A stretch of 64,000 nucleotides of DNA from Urophycis tenuis (taxonomy: Eukaryota; Chordata; Actinopteri; Gadiformes; Phycidae). Where the stretch lies: assembly GCA_036785325.1 (NCBI GenBank), contig JAXIVH010000084.1, positions 62,001 to 126,000 on the forward strand, written 5' to 3'. The notes under the pieces were generated by a model. That model saw only the letters and a list, made by a program, of their open reading frames with translations. It made no database searches and was not told the origin of the DNA. Made by a program: the position numbers and the translations under genes. Shown one piece after another: positions 9,936 to 19,990 of the stretch (the stretch's first letter is position 1; each line of letters starts with the position of its first letter).

Positions 9936-10209
9936 GAGTGATCATATGGGTAGATGATTTAATCATTACAGCCAGCAATAGTGTCCTACTCAACAGCTTC
10001 AAAAACACTATGAGATCACAATTCAACATGAAGGATCTGGGAAAATTTTCATATTTCTTGGGCATACCGTTTGATCAAAAGAAAGACAAAATTACGATGA
10101 ACCAAAAACAATACATACTAAAAATGCTTGAAAGAAATCGTAACAGAATGGTTCAGCCTCCACAAGCATTGCTCCTGTTGGATGTTTTCTCACATGGACC
10201 AGGTGAGGC

Positions 10210-10570
10210 TGTCATGATCTGTGTCTGTGTTCTGTCATTTTCATTGGTTTGCTTTGTGTTTCCCCTTGTCTTGGTCTGTGTCTGTCTCGTTTTCATTGGT
10301 TTGCTCTGTGTTTCCCCTGTGTCCTGTTTCCCTTGGTGATTGCCCCATCATGTTCACCTGTGTCTTGTTCCCTCACCTGTCTTGGGTTTGTAATTAGTCT
10401 GTGTATTTAAGTCCTGTTCTGTTCAGTCTTTGTCCGAGTCTCGTCGTTCATGTGAGTTGTCATCTGTCTGTTCCTGTATCTTTGCCTTAGTTTTGAATTA
10501 AAAGAGCAAAAGTACTCCTGCCTGCCTCGCCTCTCTGCACTTTGGTCCAACCCCTCCACAACTCGTGACA
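10210..10570 (+). mobile_element. Gypsy-like LTR, left arm, unit 1
   Basis: Starts TGTCATGATCTGTG and ends CGTGACA. It contains a TATTTAAG promoter-like word (about 10405) and AATTAAAAGAGC near the 3' end. It is directly followed by a primer-binding-like AGAAGACTCGGACC and then ATG GAC CCA GC, the usual start of a fish gypsy gag (MDP). The partner LTR lies in inverted orientation at 11211-11557. Confidence 0.7.
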
Positions 10571-10587
10571 GAAGACTCGGACCAAGA

Positions 10588-11205
10588 ATGGACCCAGCAA
10601 AGAGGGATCCATACTGGGGCACCCGTTTGGCACGGGGGGACCTCGGTCAGCCAGACGGGCCACCAAGCCTCAGAAAGGGCCAGCTGAGGCCAACCCGTTC
10701 TGTGGAACCCGTCTGGCATTCGGAGGACCGCGGTCTGCGAGACGGGCCACCAAGCCTCAGAACGGGCCAGCTGAGGCCAACCCGTTCTGTGGAACCCGTC
10801 TGTCATTCGGAGGACCGTGGTCTGCCAGACGGGCCACCAAGCCTCAGAACGGGCCAGCTGAGGCCAACCCGTTCTGTGGAACCCGTCTGGCATTCGGAGG
10901 ACCGCGGTCTGCGAGACGGGCCACCAAGCCTGCGGCTCCGCTGTCCAGCCAGGCCGCTGTGACTGACACTGGAGGGGAGATGATCACGCTGTTTGAGTGG
11001 TTCAGACTGCGGGTTGTCTTCCCTCACTACCAGGATGAGCCGCAGCGGCCTCCTGTTCCCGCTGGGCCGCAGCGCCCTCCTGTCCCCGCTGGGCCGCAGC
11101 GTCCTCCTGTCTCCGCCGCTGGGCCACAGCGTCCTCCTGTCTCCGCCGCTGGGCCACAGCGTCCTCCTGTCTCCGCCGCTGGGCCGCAGCGGTCTCCAGT
11201 TGGGG
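10588..11205 (+). repeat. Two-tier coding minisatellite between inverted LTRs, unit 1
   Basis: Begins as a gag-like reading frame (MDPAKRDPYWG). It then becomes four copies of an exact 87-bp period (repeat starts at 10654, 10741, 10828, 10915; 29 codons with PDGPPSLRTGQLRPTRSVEP). A short unique stretch follows, then about five copies of a 30-bp repeat (PQRPPVSAAG) from about 11041. Periods that are multiples of three keep the frame open for 124 codons and then 198 in another frame. This is probably a satellite grown from a gag fragment rather than a gene. Confidence 0.75.
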
Positions 11206-11210
11206 AGGTC

Positions 11211-11557
11211 TGTCAAGGAGTTGTGGAGGGGTTGGACCCAAGTGCAGAGAGGCGAGGCAGGCAGGAATACTTTTGCTCTTTTAATGCAAAACTAAAGCAA
11301 AGATACAGGAACAGACAGATGACAACTCACATGAACAGCGACGACACCAAACAACGACAAGACTCGGACAGAAGACATGACTTAAATACACAGACTAATT
11401 ACCATCCAAGACAGGTGAGGGAACAAGACACAGGTGAACACAATGGGGCAATCAACGAGGAGGGAATCAGGACACAGGGGAAACACAGAGCAAACCATGA
11501 CAAGGGGAAACAGAGCAAACCAATGAAAACAATAGAACAAAGACACAGATCATGACA
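11211..11557 (-). mobile_element. Gypsy-like LTR, right arm in inverted orientation, unit 1
   Basis: Reverse complement matches the left LTR over most of its length, including the ends TGTCATGATCTGTG and CTTGACA, with scattered substitutions and small insertions. An LTR pair in opposite orientation is not a normal retrotransposon. It could be a foldback derivative or two independent solo LTRs. Confidence 0.7.
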
Positions 11558-12089
11558 CGTGTAGAACATTGTAAATCAACATTGTAAATAAAAATCATTG
11601 TGTATAGTTTTTAAATGTTTCCCTTTTTTATATGCCTGAACATTTTATATGCCTGAAAGTTGCCTTATAGAGTAAATACTTCTGGAGCCAAAAAACTGCA
11701 GAGCCACCTTTTGTCTCATATCTAATACAATTGTCTAGCACCTGTGGATTACCTTTGGATGTGCGCACCACCCCTCTTTCTAAGATCCCTTTTTTTATAT
11801 AACAGATGTTTGCACCACCTCTCTTTCAGTCGTTCAATAATACACACTTTTTGGTTAGAAAAATATTTATTTTGGATATTGAAAAAAATGCAAATGACTG
11901 TGCTTCATTGTTTGTTGTTTTGCTTTATGGCTACTGTGTAGCATCTTCTTGATGGTTCGCTGGATTAAGGTTTCTTTGTGACACTTGTGTAGTTATTATT
12001 TAATGTAATTGAATTTATTAGGGTTAATTAAAATTTTTAATAAAACAATTATTTAATGTTGAATCCAAAACATGTTGACAGTGAATTTA
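11558..12089. other. AT-rich spacer, unit 1
   Basis: No gene or recognised repeat seen. Contains a short direct repeat, TATATGCCTGAA, at about 11630-11657 and AATAAAA words. Confidence 0.5.
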
Positions 12090-13272
12090 TGTCACTGTCC
12101 CTTTAAAAGTGACGCTAGACGCAGCACCTCAGTGACGCTGCAGCAGAGACCTGAGAGAGATCGGAGAGAGCGAGCAGTGTTTAAATTAGTGGAAAAAGAC
12201 TAAAAGTATATTTTTAACTGGAGAAACTTAACCTACCTTGTCGGAAATTCACGGGGATTAATTGGAAGTAAGCAACGTTGGTTTTGGTGAGTTTTGTGTT
12301 TGTTTTATTACATTTGACCGTGTTGTTCTTTTTTTTTGTGGTGGACAGTTAACGCTAACAACGTAGCCGTTAACAAAGAAATACCTCGTCATAAACTGTT
12401 TACCAGTCAATATTCTTGGTCCATGATGACTGTGAATGTTATGAAGATGTATGTATGCTGTGTAATTCGAAGTAATTTGAATGATTTAAAAAGAGATTTA
12501 TTGTGTTTTTGACCTGCTATGCAGGTCAGGTTTTTTTGTTCGGTTGAAAGCTCGGTCGGAGCCGAGGATTGACCTGCAGTGTGCGCGCGAGCACACGGAC
12601 GAGAAGCAAGATGGCGAGCTAGACCCAGACCGTTATTCATCCCATCAGTGAGGACATCTCTTGCCCATCGCTACCAGAGTGGTAGGGGTATCAGGATTCA
12701 TTCATTCTGAACCGAGAGCTCATTGTTTTATTTATTTTTGGACTGGATCGGACTGAACTTTCTTTTTTCATTGAACTGAACAATTACACACACACACACA
12801 CACACTTGAACTTGGAACTGATTGATTGAAAGCCTCGTACTTTTATTGCATTTTGTGTTCATGATTGTGAATATGTTTTGGATTGATTGTGGTTCATTTT
12901 TTTGATTGATTGAATTTGAAACTGAAAAGGAAAAAACAAAGAGTTAACTCCAGGAATAAAATAGACATTCTAAAATAGGTGTAATCTAGGGAAATAAATG
13001 ACCGGTCTAAATTAACTTAATTTTAGTCCTTCTAAAAATAACCTAGACGAATTAAAAGAGTGAAATACCTTTATTCATTTATTTATTTTGTTTATTTTAT
13101 TCTGTATCTTTAACTGGAACCTGCAGGGTATTTGTTGTTTTGTTTTGTGTACTGTATTTTGTGAGTTTATTACATTCAGTAAATTGCCGGCCTTTTTGTA
13201 TTTAAAGCTGCGGTCTCCTGGTCCTTTTTTTACTTTTTTGCTCCCCACTCCTTAGAACCTAGAACTAGTCCA
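12090..13272 (+). mobile_element. Probable solo LTR (Bel/Pao- or gypsy-like), unit 1
   Basis: Begins TGTCACTGTCCCTTTAAAAGTGACG and ends TAGTCCA (TG...CA), followed at once by TGGCGCAGTAAGTAGGGTG, which resembles a primer-binding site of fish LTR elements. A TATTTAAAG word sits near the 3' end. It contains a short (AC)n. No internal coding region follows. The family call is tentative. Confidence 0.4.
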
Positions 13273-13490
13273 GTGGCGCAGTAAGTAGGGTGACACCGGT
13301 GCTACACTTGTATCCGCACAAGTTTAGATGTGGGTGGTGGCTGTACCGGGGCAAGCAGGCAAAGCCGTCTTGGGTCATCAGGCCTCATAATGATCTTGCG
13401 AGGAAGATCATTAAGTTCCACTCCAAGATGAGAGGATGGCCGTCATTTGTTTTAGTTTTGTTGTTTTTGTTGTTTGTTGTTGTTGCTTTT

Positions 13491-13523
<33 letters not shown>

Positions 13524-14076
13524 TTCGGGGGGTCCATAACTGCATTCTGTCAGGGGGCCCAGAATTCCTAGGGACGTCCCTTATCGTCATGTTCCTCAGA
13601 TCTCACTCCAAATCGAGTTTTCTGAAATCTTACTCACTAACTGCATACATTCACTGAACAAAGATTGTGAAAATAAAGGCACATTTCTCACCAGAAATGT
13701 CATCAAAATGCAATTTAATGCAGAACGATATCAACCAATACATGGAACATCATCCATTTCGTTTTGGCAGACAGAAACTTTTTGAGGTTTCTTAATGAGG
13801 AGATGAGGACATGAGGAGTGCTGAGGATGGAGGCTGGAGTCTGTATTTGGTTTTCTTCGACTTAAGACTTTGTTTGTTCATTCTGGAATCCCAAGCCAGC
13901 AAACACGGAGCTGGAGGATTATAAAGGTTTGTTCATCGAGGTCAAATCACCTCCTTTTCAATCTGGGCCATAGGCCTACTTGTCAAAAATCTGACCACCA
14001 CTATTATAAACATCTGAACATTGAAAGATTTCTTAGAGGCATAAAAAATTCGTTATTCTTAAATGACGACGTTTTT
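13273..14076. other. Spacer with (TTG)n, unit 1
   Basis: A TTG/TTTG microsatellite lies at about 13450-13522 and is shorter in unit 2. The remainder shows no recognised gene; an ATCTTGC...AAGATCAT inverted repeat lies near 13392-13412. Confidence 0.5.
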
Positions 14077-14162
14077 AAAGGTCCGGTGTGTAAACTCAAG
14101 GTGGCCTCCTAGCGGTGAGGTTGCAGATTGCAACCAACTGAACCCCCCTCCCACTCACTCCT
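14077..14162. mobile_element. Fish hAT-like MITE end fragment, unit 1
   Basis: AAAGGTCCGGTGTGTAA followed by GGTGGCCTCCTAGCGGTGAGG and CAGATTGCAACCAACTGA, words I recognise from a widespread fish non-autonomous element. Only one terminus is present. Confidence 0.55.
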
Positions 14163-14395
14163 AACATGTACTGTATAATTGACTAAAACAAGTTTACAAA
14201 ATAAGCGCACAATAATACGAGATCTCAGATGGGAGTTTGCTCTGCGCCTCTCGTCGTTTCTTTACAGTTTACATGGAGAATGATTTACAAGGTAGGAAAG
14301 AAAAAAACCCTTTCAATCCAGAGCCTGACCTGGGGGTTAGAAACAATAGATACTTTATTGAACCCTGTGGGAAAATTCAAGGTCCCAGTAGCTTA

Positions 14396-14650
14396 CAAGA
14401 CATCAACATACAGCATAAACCGAGCTGCGAAAGCATTAGCAGACTCCGACAGGGCCATGTGTGTAGCGCGCAGAAGCTCACAGTGGAGCAGAAAAGAGAA
14501 TCGCTGCGCAACATCATTCATTCCTACGAGCCGCTGTTTAAGTTGCACGAGGGCGACATCATGTTACTAATATTCACTCTGAAATGCTCCTCCTGGTCTT
14601 GGAGCCGCTCATCCTCGCAAAGCTCGTAGAAGCGCCTTTTGGTGCGCCTT
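14396..14650 (-). pseudogene. hAT transposase-like remnant, unit 1
   Basis: The minus strand shows frame-shifted pieces of a peptide that is intact in unit 2: a CEDERLQDQEEHF segment, then VALVQLKQRL...RFSFLLNCELL and ALSESANAFAA. The pattern is that of the region before the hAT dimerisation domain in ZMYM/TTF-type hAT proteins. Here a one-base loss near 14565 and other changes break the frame. Confidence 0.4.
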
Positions 14651-14893
14651 TGCGCGTCTATCCTGGAGAAGAGCAGATAGTGGTAGGCCTACACCCCATG
14701 CAGATGCCAGGTTGCAAGCCTGGGCATTTATACTGTCAAACTCCCCTCGCAGTTGGGTGAGTGTCTCTGCTGCGGTGCGAAGCCACCATTTCGTAAATAA
14801 ATAAAACGGCAAGTGGGCATTGGAAGCAGTGTGGGGCTCCTACCGCTAGGGGGCCCTCCGCACCGCGGGGTCTGCCGGGACTTCCCCGACGCC

Positions 14894-14928
<35 letters not shown>

Positions 14929-15709
14929 TGTGTGTGTGTGTGTGTGACTGTGCGCGAGCGCGCGTTCACCAGACATGTATCCGTCCGCCCAATCACTTTG
15001 CAAGAGAAGATGTTTTGGCAGTGATTTGAGAGGCTACATTTCAAGCAACGCTTTGATAACAACACAGAGGGACACCTCAGGCTGAAATCAGAGAGTAAAG
15101 ACCCATGATAAATAAAGCGTAACTGATTCATATCCAGAAGTAGCACACGTACAAATAACAACCATCCCATTCTTTAATTGAACCTGATATATTGTTGTGT
15201 ATTATTGTTGTATATCAGTATTTTCAAAGTCTTTCTCCCGGCCGTTGTAGACGTTGTGTTCACTTTCCTCGTAGTTCCTTCAGGGGGCGTGCTTTCCCTG
15301 TGTAGAGAAGTCGGCCTTAGACGACAGACAAGCGCTCCCACTATTTGCCCTCATACCTCGGTGCCTGTGGAGTGTGGAAGATATTAAAACGACAGCTAGA
15401 GGGGTAAAACCAAGAATGACGTTGGCGAATATGAATGGAGAGAAATGAAGGACTACTCACAGCTGACTTTTTCCTCGATTAGCGTTTTCGCTTTGGCAGC
15501 TGGTTGTTTTTAAGTGAGTGCTGGCAAAAGCAGCAAGGGGGAACACTGTGCGTTCCTTCTAAACATATAAAATACTTGACTTTACATTAATCAGATGATG
15601 GCATGCCTTCTCCATTCAGACTGAACACTGAGGCCACACTGCTACACTCTATCCCCTGACCATTTTAGCACCTGAAGTCCACTCTTTTGACAATATCTTG
15701 AGATCCTTG
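14651..15709. other. Spacer with (GT)n, unit 1
   Basis: A GT microsatellite at about 14899-14945. No gene recognised in the rest; short open frames are not conserved in length with unit 2. Confidence 0.5.
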
Positions 15710-15717
15710 GCAATACC

Positions 15718-16010
15718 CAGGGGCGTAATTTGCGGGGGGGTTAGGGGGGTCATGACCCCCGCAAAAATCCAATCACACTAATATAACCCCCCCAATATCA
15801 TAACATCATTCAGATTAATAAAAACATGAAATATTCTGAATGAATAAATTGTTTCTTTTCTTTATTCATTTCATTTGCCAGCAAGATAGTATCGTGTTTT
15901 AATAATCTGTAATATAGCCTACCCCCCCCCCCCTCCCCCACCGACTAATTGGTATTACCTGGCCAACTTATTATAACCCCCCCAATGGTAGACCCAAAGT
16001 TACGCCCTTG
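15718..16010. mobile_element. hAT MITE with 8-bp target duplication, unit 1
   Basis: Terminal inverted repeats CAGGGGCGTAA / TTACGCCCTTG flanked by a perfect 8-bp duplication GCAATACC (15710-15717 and 16011-16018). This end sequence and 8-bp duplication are typical of hAT elements. Non-coding; contains a C-tract that is longer in unit 2. Confidence 0.85.
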
Positions 16011-16018
16011 GCAATACC

Positions 16019-16317
16019 AAGTGTAAATGTCCATCCTTTATATTATGTCTATCCTTTATAGTTGTATTTATTATTATTTTTGTCTTTATTCAGATTATGA
16101 CAATAATTACCCAACTCAAATTCACTTTAACTTTAATTGTGATTCACTATATGCAACTGGTCTAAATTTGACTCAACACGTCATGTGATTCATTTACATC
16201 AGATTACAGACACTGTACTGGGTGTATACTGAGTATACAGTGTATAATGCACACATACAGTGAATATCACACCCCCGTCATCATCATGGTCTTCCTCATA
16301 TCAATTTATCCATGTGT

Positions 16318-16368
<51 letters not shown>

Positions 16369-16566
16369 GGGGGTGTCAATTACCACACACCTGCTAGTTA
16401 TGCAGTCAGGAATAGTGGTAGTAGTAGTAGAGTAGCTGGTTATCTTTTTTTTCAATAGTCTGCTCGACATTATATGTTATCTAGCATCAGACAGTATTTA
16501 TTTTATATGCTATTAAACTATACAACTATATATCTACTATTTATAAAAGACAGTTGCGTTGAATTT
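16019..16566. repeat. Spacer with (TG)n and poly-G, unit 1
   Basis: TG microsatellite at about 16313-16350 runs into a poly-G tract to about 16373, then a GTA triplet run near 16420. Otherwise AT-rich with no gene seen. This is the downstream flank of the unit 2 minus-strand gene. Confidence 0.8.
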
Positions 16567-16581
16567 TTAATTCAATTCATT

Positions 16582-16587
16582 TTTATT
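16582..16587 (-). terminator. Polyadenylation signal, unit 2 gene
   Basis: AATAAA on the minus strand, within 15 bp of the last minisatellite unit. The terminal minisatellite frame ends with a TAA at about 16567-16569, overlapping this region. The same arrangement recurs at 51353-51358. Confidence 0.45.
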
Positions 16588-17719
16588 TAAAGAACTGGCC
16601 TCAGTGAGGACAGGGGCTTTATTTTCCTTTCTCTTCCTCCCAGGGGCCTCAGTGAGGGGAGCAGCCTCTGAGGAGAGGGGCTGAGCGAGGAGAGGGGCCG
16701 CAGTGGAGTTAGCAGCCTCAGTGATGAGAGGGGCATCGGTGAACGGAGAGCCTTCAGTGATGAGATGGGCTTTGGTTTCCTGTCTCTTTTTCCCTGGGTC
16801 CTCAGTGAGGGGAGCAGCCTCAGTGAGGAGAGGAGCCTCAATGGAGCAAGCAGCCTCAGTGATGAGAGGGGCATCGGTGAATGGAGAGCCTTCAGTGATG
16901 AGATGGGCTTTGGTTTCCTGTCTCTTCTTCCCTGGGTCCTCAGTGAGGGGAGCAGCCTCAGTGAGGAGAGGGGCCTCAATGGAGCAAGCAGCCTCAGTGA
17001 TGGGAGGGGGATCGGTGAGAAGAGGGGCTTTGTTTTCCTCTCTCTTTTTCCCTGGGTCCTCAGTGAGGGGAGCAGCCTCAGTGAGGAGAGGGGCCTCAAT
17101 GGAGCAAGCAGCCTCAGTGAGGAGAGGGGCCTCAATGGAGCAAGCAGCCTCAGTGATGAGAGGGGCATCGGTGAACGGAGAGCCTTCAGTGAGGAGAGGG
17201 GCTTTAGTTTCCTGTCTCTTCTTCCCTGGGTCCTCAGTGAGGGGAGCAGCCTCAGTGAGGAGAGGGGCCTCAATGGAGCAAGCAGCCTCAGTGATGAGAG
17301 GGGCATCGGTGAACGGAGAGCCTTCAGTGAGGAGAGGGGCTTTATTTTGTCTCTTCTTCCCTGGGTCCTCAGTGAGGGGAGCAGCCTCAGTGAGGAGTGG
17401 GGCCTCAATGGAGTTAGGAGCCTTAGTGATGAGAAGGGAATCGGTGAGGAGAGGGGGTTTATTTTCCTGTGTCTTCTTCCCTGGGCCCTCAGTGAGGGGA
17501 CCAGCCTCAGCAAGAAGAGGTGCTACAGTCAGGAGAGTGGCCACAATGGAGTTCGTAGCCCCAGTGAGGGGAGGAGTCTCAGTGAGGGGAGGAGGTTCAC
17601 TGAGTGGAGAGCCTTCAGTGAGGAGAGAGGCTTTAGTTTCCTGTCTCTTCTTCCCTGAGTCCTCAGTGAGGGGACCAGCCTCAGTGAGGGGAGGGGGCTC
17701 AATGGAGTAAGCAGCCTCA

Positions 17720-19990
17720 GTGATGAGAGGGGCATCGGTGAGTGGAGAGCCTTCAGTGATGAGAAGGGCTTTGGTTTCCTGTCTCTTCTTCCCTGGGTCC
17801 TCAGTGAGGGGACCAGCCTCAGCAAGGAGAGGGGCCAAAAGTCAGGAGAGGGGCCACAGTGGAGTTAGCAGCCTCAGTGAGGGGAGGTGTCTCAGTGAGT
17901 GTCTCAAAGCCAGGAGAGGGGCCACAGTGGATTTAGCAGCCTCAGTGAGGGGAGGAGTCTCAGGGTCCTCAGTGAGGGGACCAGCCTCAGCAAGGAGAGG
18001 GGCCAAAGTCAGGAGAGGGGCCACAGTCCGGATGGGCCACAGTGGAGTTAGCAGTCTCAGTGAGGGGAGGTGTCTCAGTGAGTGGAGAGCCTTCAGTGAG
18101 GAGAGGGGCTTTAGTTTTCTGTCTCTTCTTCCCTGAGTCCTCAGTGAGGGGACCAGCCTCAGTGAGGGGAGGGGGCTCAATGGAGTAAGCAGCCTCAGTG
18201 ATGAGAGGGGCATCGGTGAGTGGAGAGCCTTCAGTGATGAGAAGGGCTTTGGTTTCCTGTCTCTTCTTCCCTGGGTCCTCAGTGAGGGGACCAGCCTCAG
18301 TGAAGAGAGGGGCCTCAATGGAGCAAGCAGCCTCAGTGATGAGAGGGGCATCGGTGAACGGAGAGCCTTCAGTGATGAGATGGGCTTTGGTTTCCTGTCT
18401 CTTCTTCCCTGGGTCCTCAGTGAGGGGACCAGCCTCAGCAAGGAGAGGGGCCAAAAGTCAGGAGAGGGGCCACAGTCTGGATGGGCCATAGTGGAGTTAG
18501 CAGTCTCAGTGAGGGGAGGTGTCTCAGTGAGTGGAGAGCCTTCAGTGAGGAGAGGGTCTTTAGTTTCCTGTCTCTTCTTCCCTGAGTCCTCAGTGAGGGG
18601 ACCAGACTCAGTGAGGGGAGGGGGCTCAATGGAGTAAGCAGCCTCAGTGATGAGAGGGGCATCAGTGAGTGGAGAGCCTTCAGTGATGAGATGGGCTTTG
18701 GTTTCCTGTCTCTTCTTCCCTGGGTCCTCAGTGAGGGGACCAGCCTCAGCAAGGAGAGGGGCCTCAATGGAGCAAGCAGCCTCAGTGATGAGAGGGGCAT
18801 CGGTGAACGGAGAGCCTTCAGTGATGAGATGGGCTTTGGTTTCCTGTCTCTTCTTCCCTGGGTCCTCAGCGAGGGGACCAGCCTCAGCAAGGAGAGGGGC
18901 CAAAGTCAGGAGAGGGGCCACAGTCCGGATGGGCCATAGTGGAGTTAGCAGTCTCAGTGAGGGGAGGTGTCTCAGTGAGTGGAGAGCCTTCAGTGTGGAG
19001 AGGGTCTTTAGTTTCCTGTCTCTTCTTCCCTGAGTCCTCAGTGAGGGGACCAGACTCAGTGAGGGGAGGGGGCTCAATGGAGTAAGCAGCCTCAGTGATG
19101 AGAGGGGCATCAGTGAGTGGAGAGCCTTCAGTGATGAGATGGGCTTTGGTTTCCTGTCTCTTCTTCCCTGGGTCCTCAGTGAGGGGACCAGCCTCAGCAA
19201 GGAGAGGGGCCTCAATGGAGCAAGCAGCCTCAGTGATGAGAGGGGCATCGGTGAACGGAGAGCCTTCAGTGATGAGATGGGCTTTGGTTTCCTGTCTCTT
19301 CTTCCCTGGGTCCTCAGTGAGGGGACCAGCCTCAGCAAGGAGAGGGGCCAAAAGTCAGGAGAGGGGCCACAGTCTGGATGGGCCATAGTGGAGTTAGCAG
19401 TCTCAGTGAGGGGAGGTGTCTCAGTGAGTGGAGAGCCTTCAGTGAGGAGAGGGTCTTTAGTTTCCTGTCTCTTCTTCCCTGAGTCCTCAGTGAGGGGACC
19501 AGACTCAGTGAGGGGAGGGGGCTCAATGGAGTAAGCAGCCTCAGTGATGAGAGGGGCATCAGTGAGTGGAGAGCCTTCAGTGATGAGAAGGGCTTTGGTT
19601 TCCTGTCTCTTCTTCCCTGGGTCCTCAGTGAGGGGACCAGCCTCAGCAAGGAGAGGGGCCAAAAGTCAGGAGAGGGGCCACAGTGGAGTTAGCAGCCTCA
19701 GTGAGTGTCTCAAAGCCAGGAGAGGGGCCACAGTGGATTTAGCAGCCTCAGTGAGGGGAGGAGTCTCAGTGAGTGGAGAGCCTTCAGTGAGGAGAGGGGC
19801 TTTAGTTTCCTGTCTCTTCTTCCCTGGGTCCTCAGTGAGGGGACCAACCTCAGCAAGGAGAGGGGCCAAAGTCAGGAGAGGGGCCACAGTCCGGATGGGC
19901 CACAGTGGAGTTAGCAGTCTCAGTGAGGGGAGGTGTCTCAGTGAGTGGAGAGCCTTCAGTGAGGAGAGGGTCTTTAGTTTTCTGTCTCTT
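17720..19990. repeat. ~448-bp higher-order repeats in array 2
   Basis: The GATGAGAGGGGCATC landmark followed by GTGAGTGGAGAGCC recurs at about 17720, 18198, 18647, 19095 and 19544, giving spacings of 478, 449, 448 and 449 bp. Each unit ends in the CCGGATGGGCCA or CTGGATGGGCCA variant. This is the cleanest stretch of higher-order repetition in the array. Confidence 0.75.

Larger units (their letters stand above)
7426..10190 (+). mobile_element. Ty1/copia retrotransposon remnant, unit 1
   Basis: Degenerate pol of a copia-type LTR retrotransposon with domains in order. First is the tail of the aspartic protease region (SHIITEESKF, about 7441-7620). Next come the GAG-pre-integrase zinc motif (WHEILGHCN... 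CNVC, about 7930-8045) and the integrase core (HTDLAGP, FTDDFSGAV, SDNGTE). Last are a hinge and then reverse transcriptase (AWQQAMKEEM, FKARYVAKGYNQ, HQMDVKTAYLHAP, and WVDDLII at about 9945). The 5' part through gag is missing and no copia LTR is seen. It is interrupted by a SINE remnant at 7640, a stop TAA at 8317-8319, frame shifts after 8330, a 19-base G-run at 9091-9109, and a MITE at 9541-9935. The 3' end is lost at an LTR junction near 10210. Clearly dead. Confidence 0.9.

Noticed and set aside
10588..11555. Functional gene in the 124- and 198-codon frames
   Set aside because: The frames consist of 87-bp and 30-bp satellites and inverted LTR sequence, and the frame differs between units.
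13395..13440. LINE ORF1-like peptide on the plus strand
   Set aside because: A few residues look suggestive, but no longer frame or flanking LINE sequence supports it.
17842..19662. 606-codon minus-strand open frame in array 2
   Set aside because: It changes from the PLTE reading to an arginine/serine-rich reading of the same units midway, so it is not a single coherent protein.
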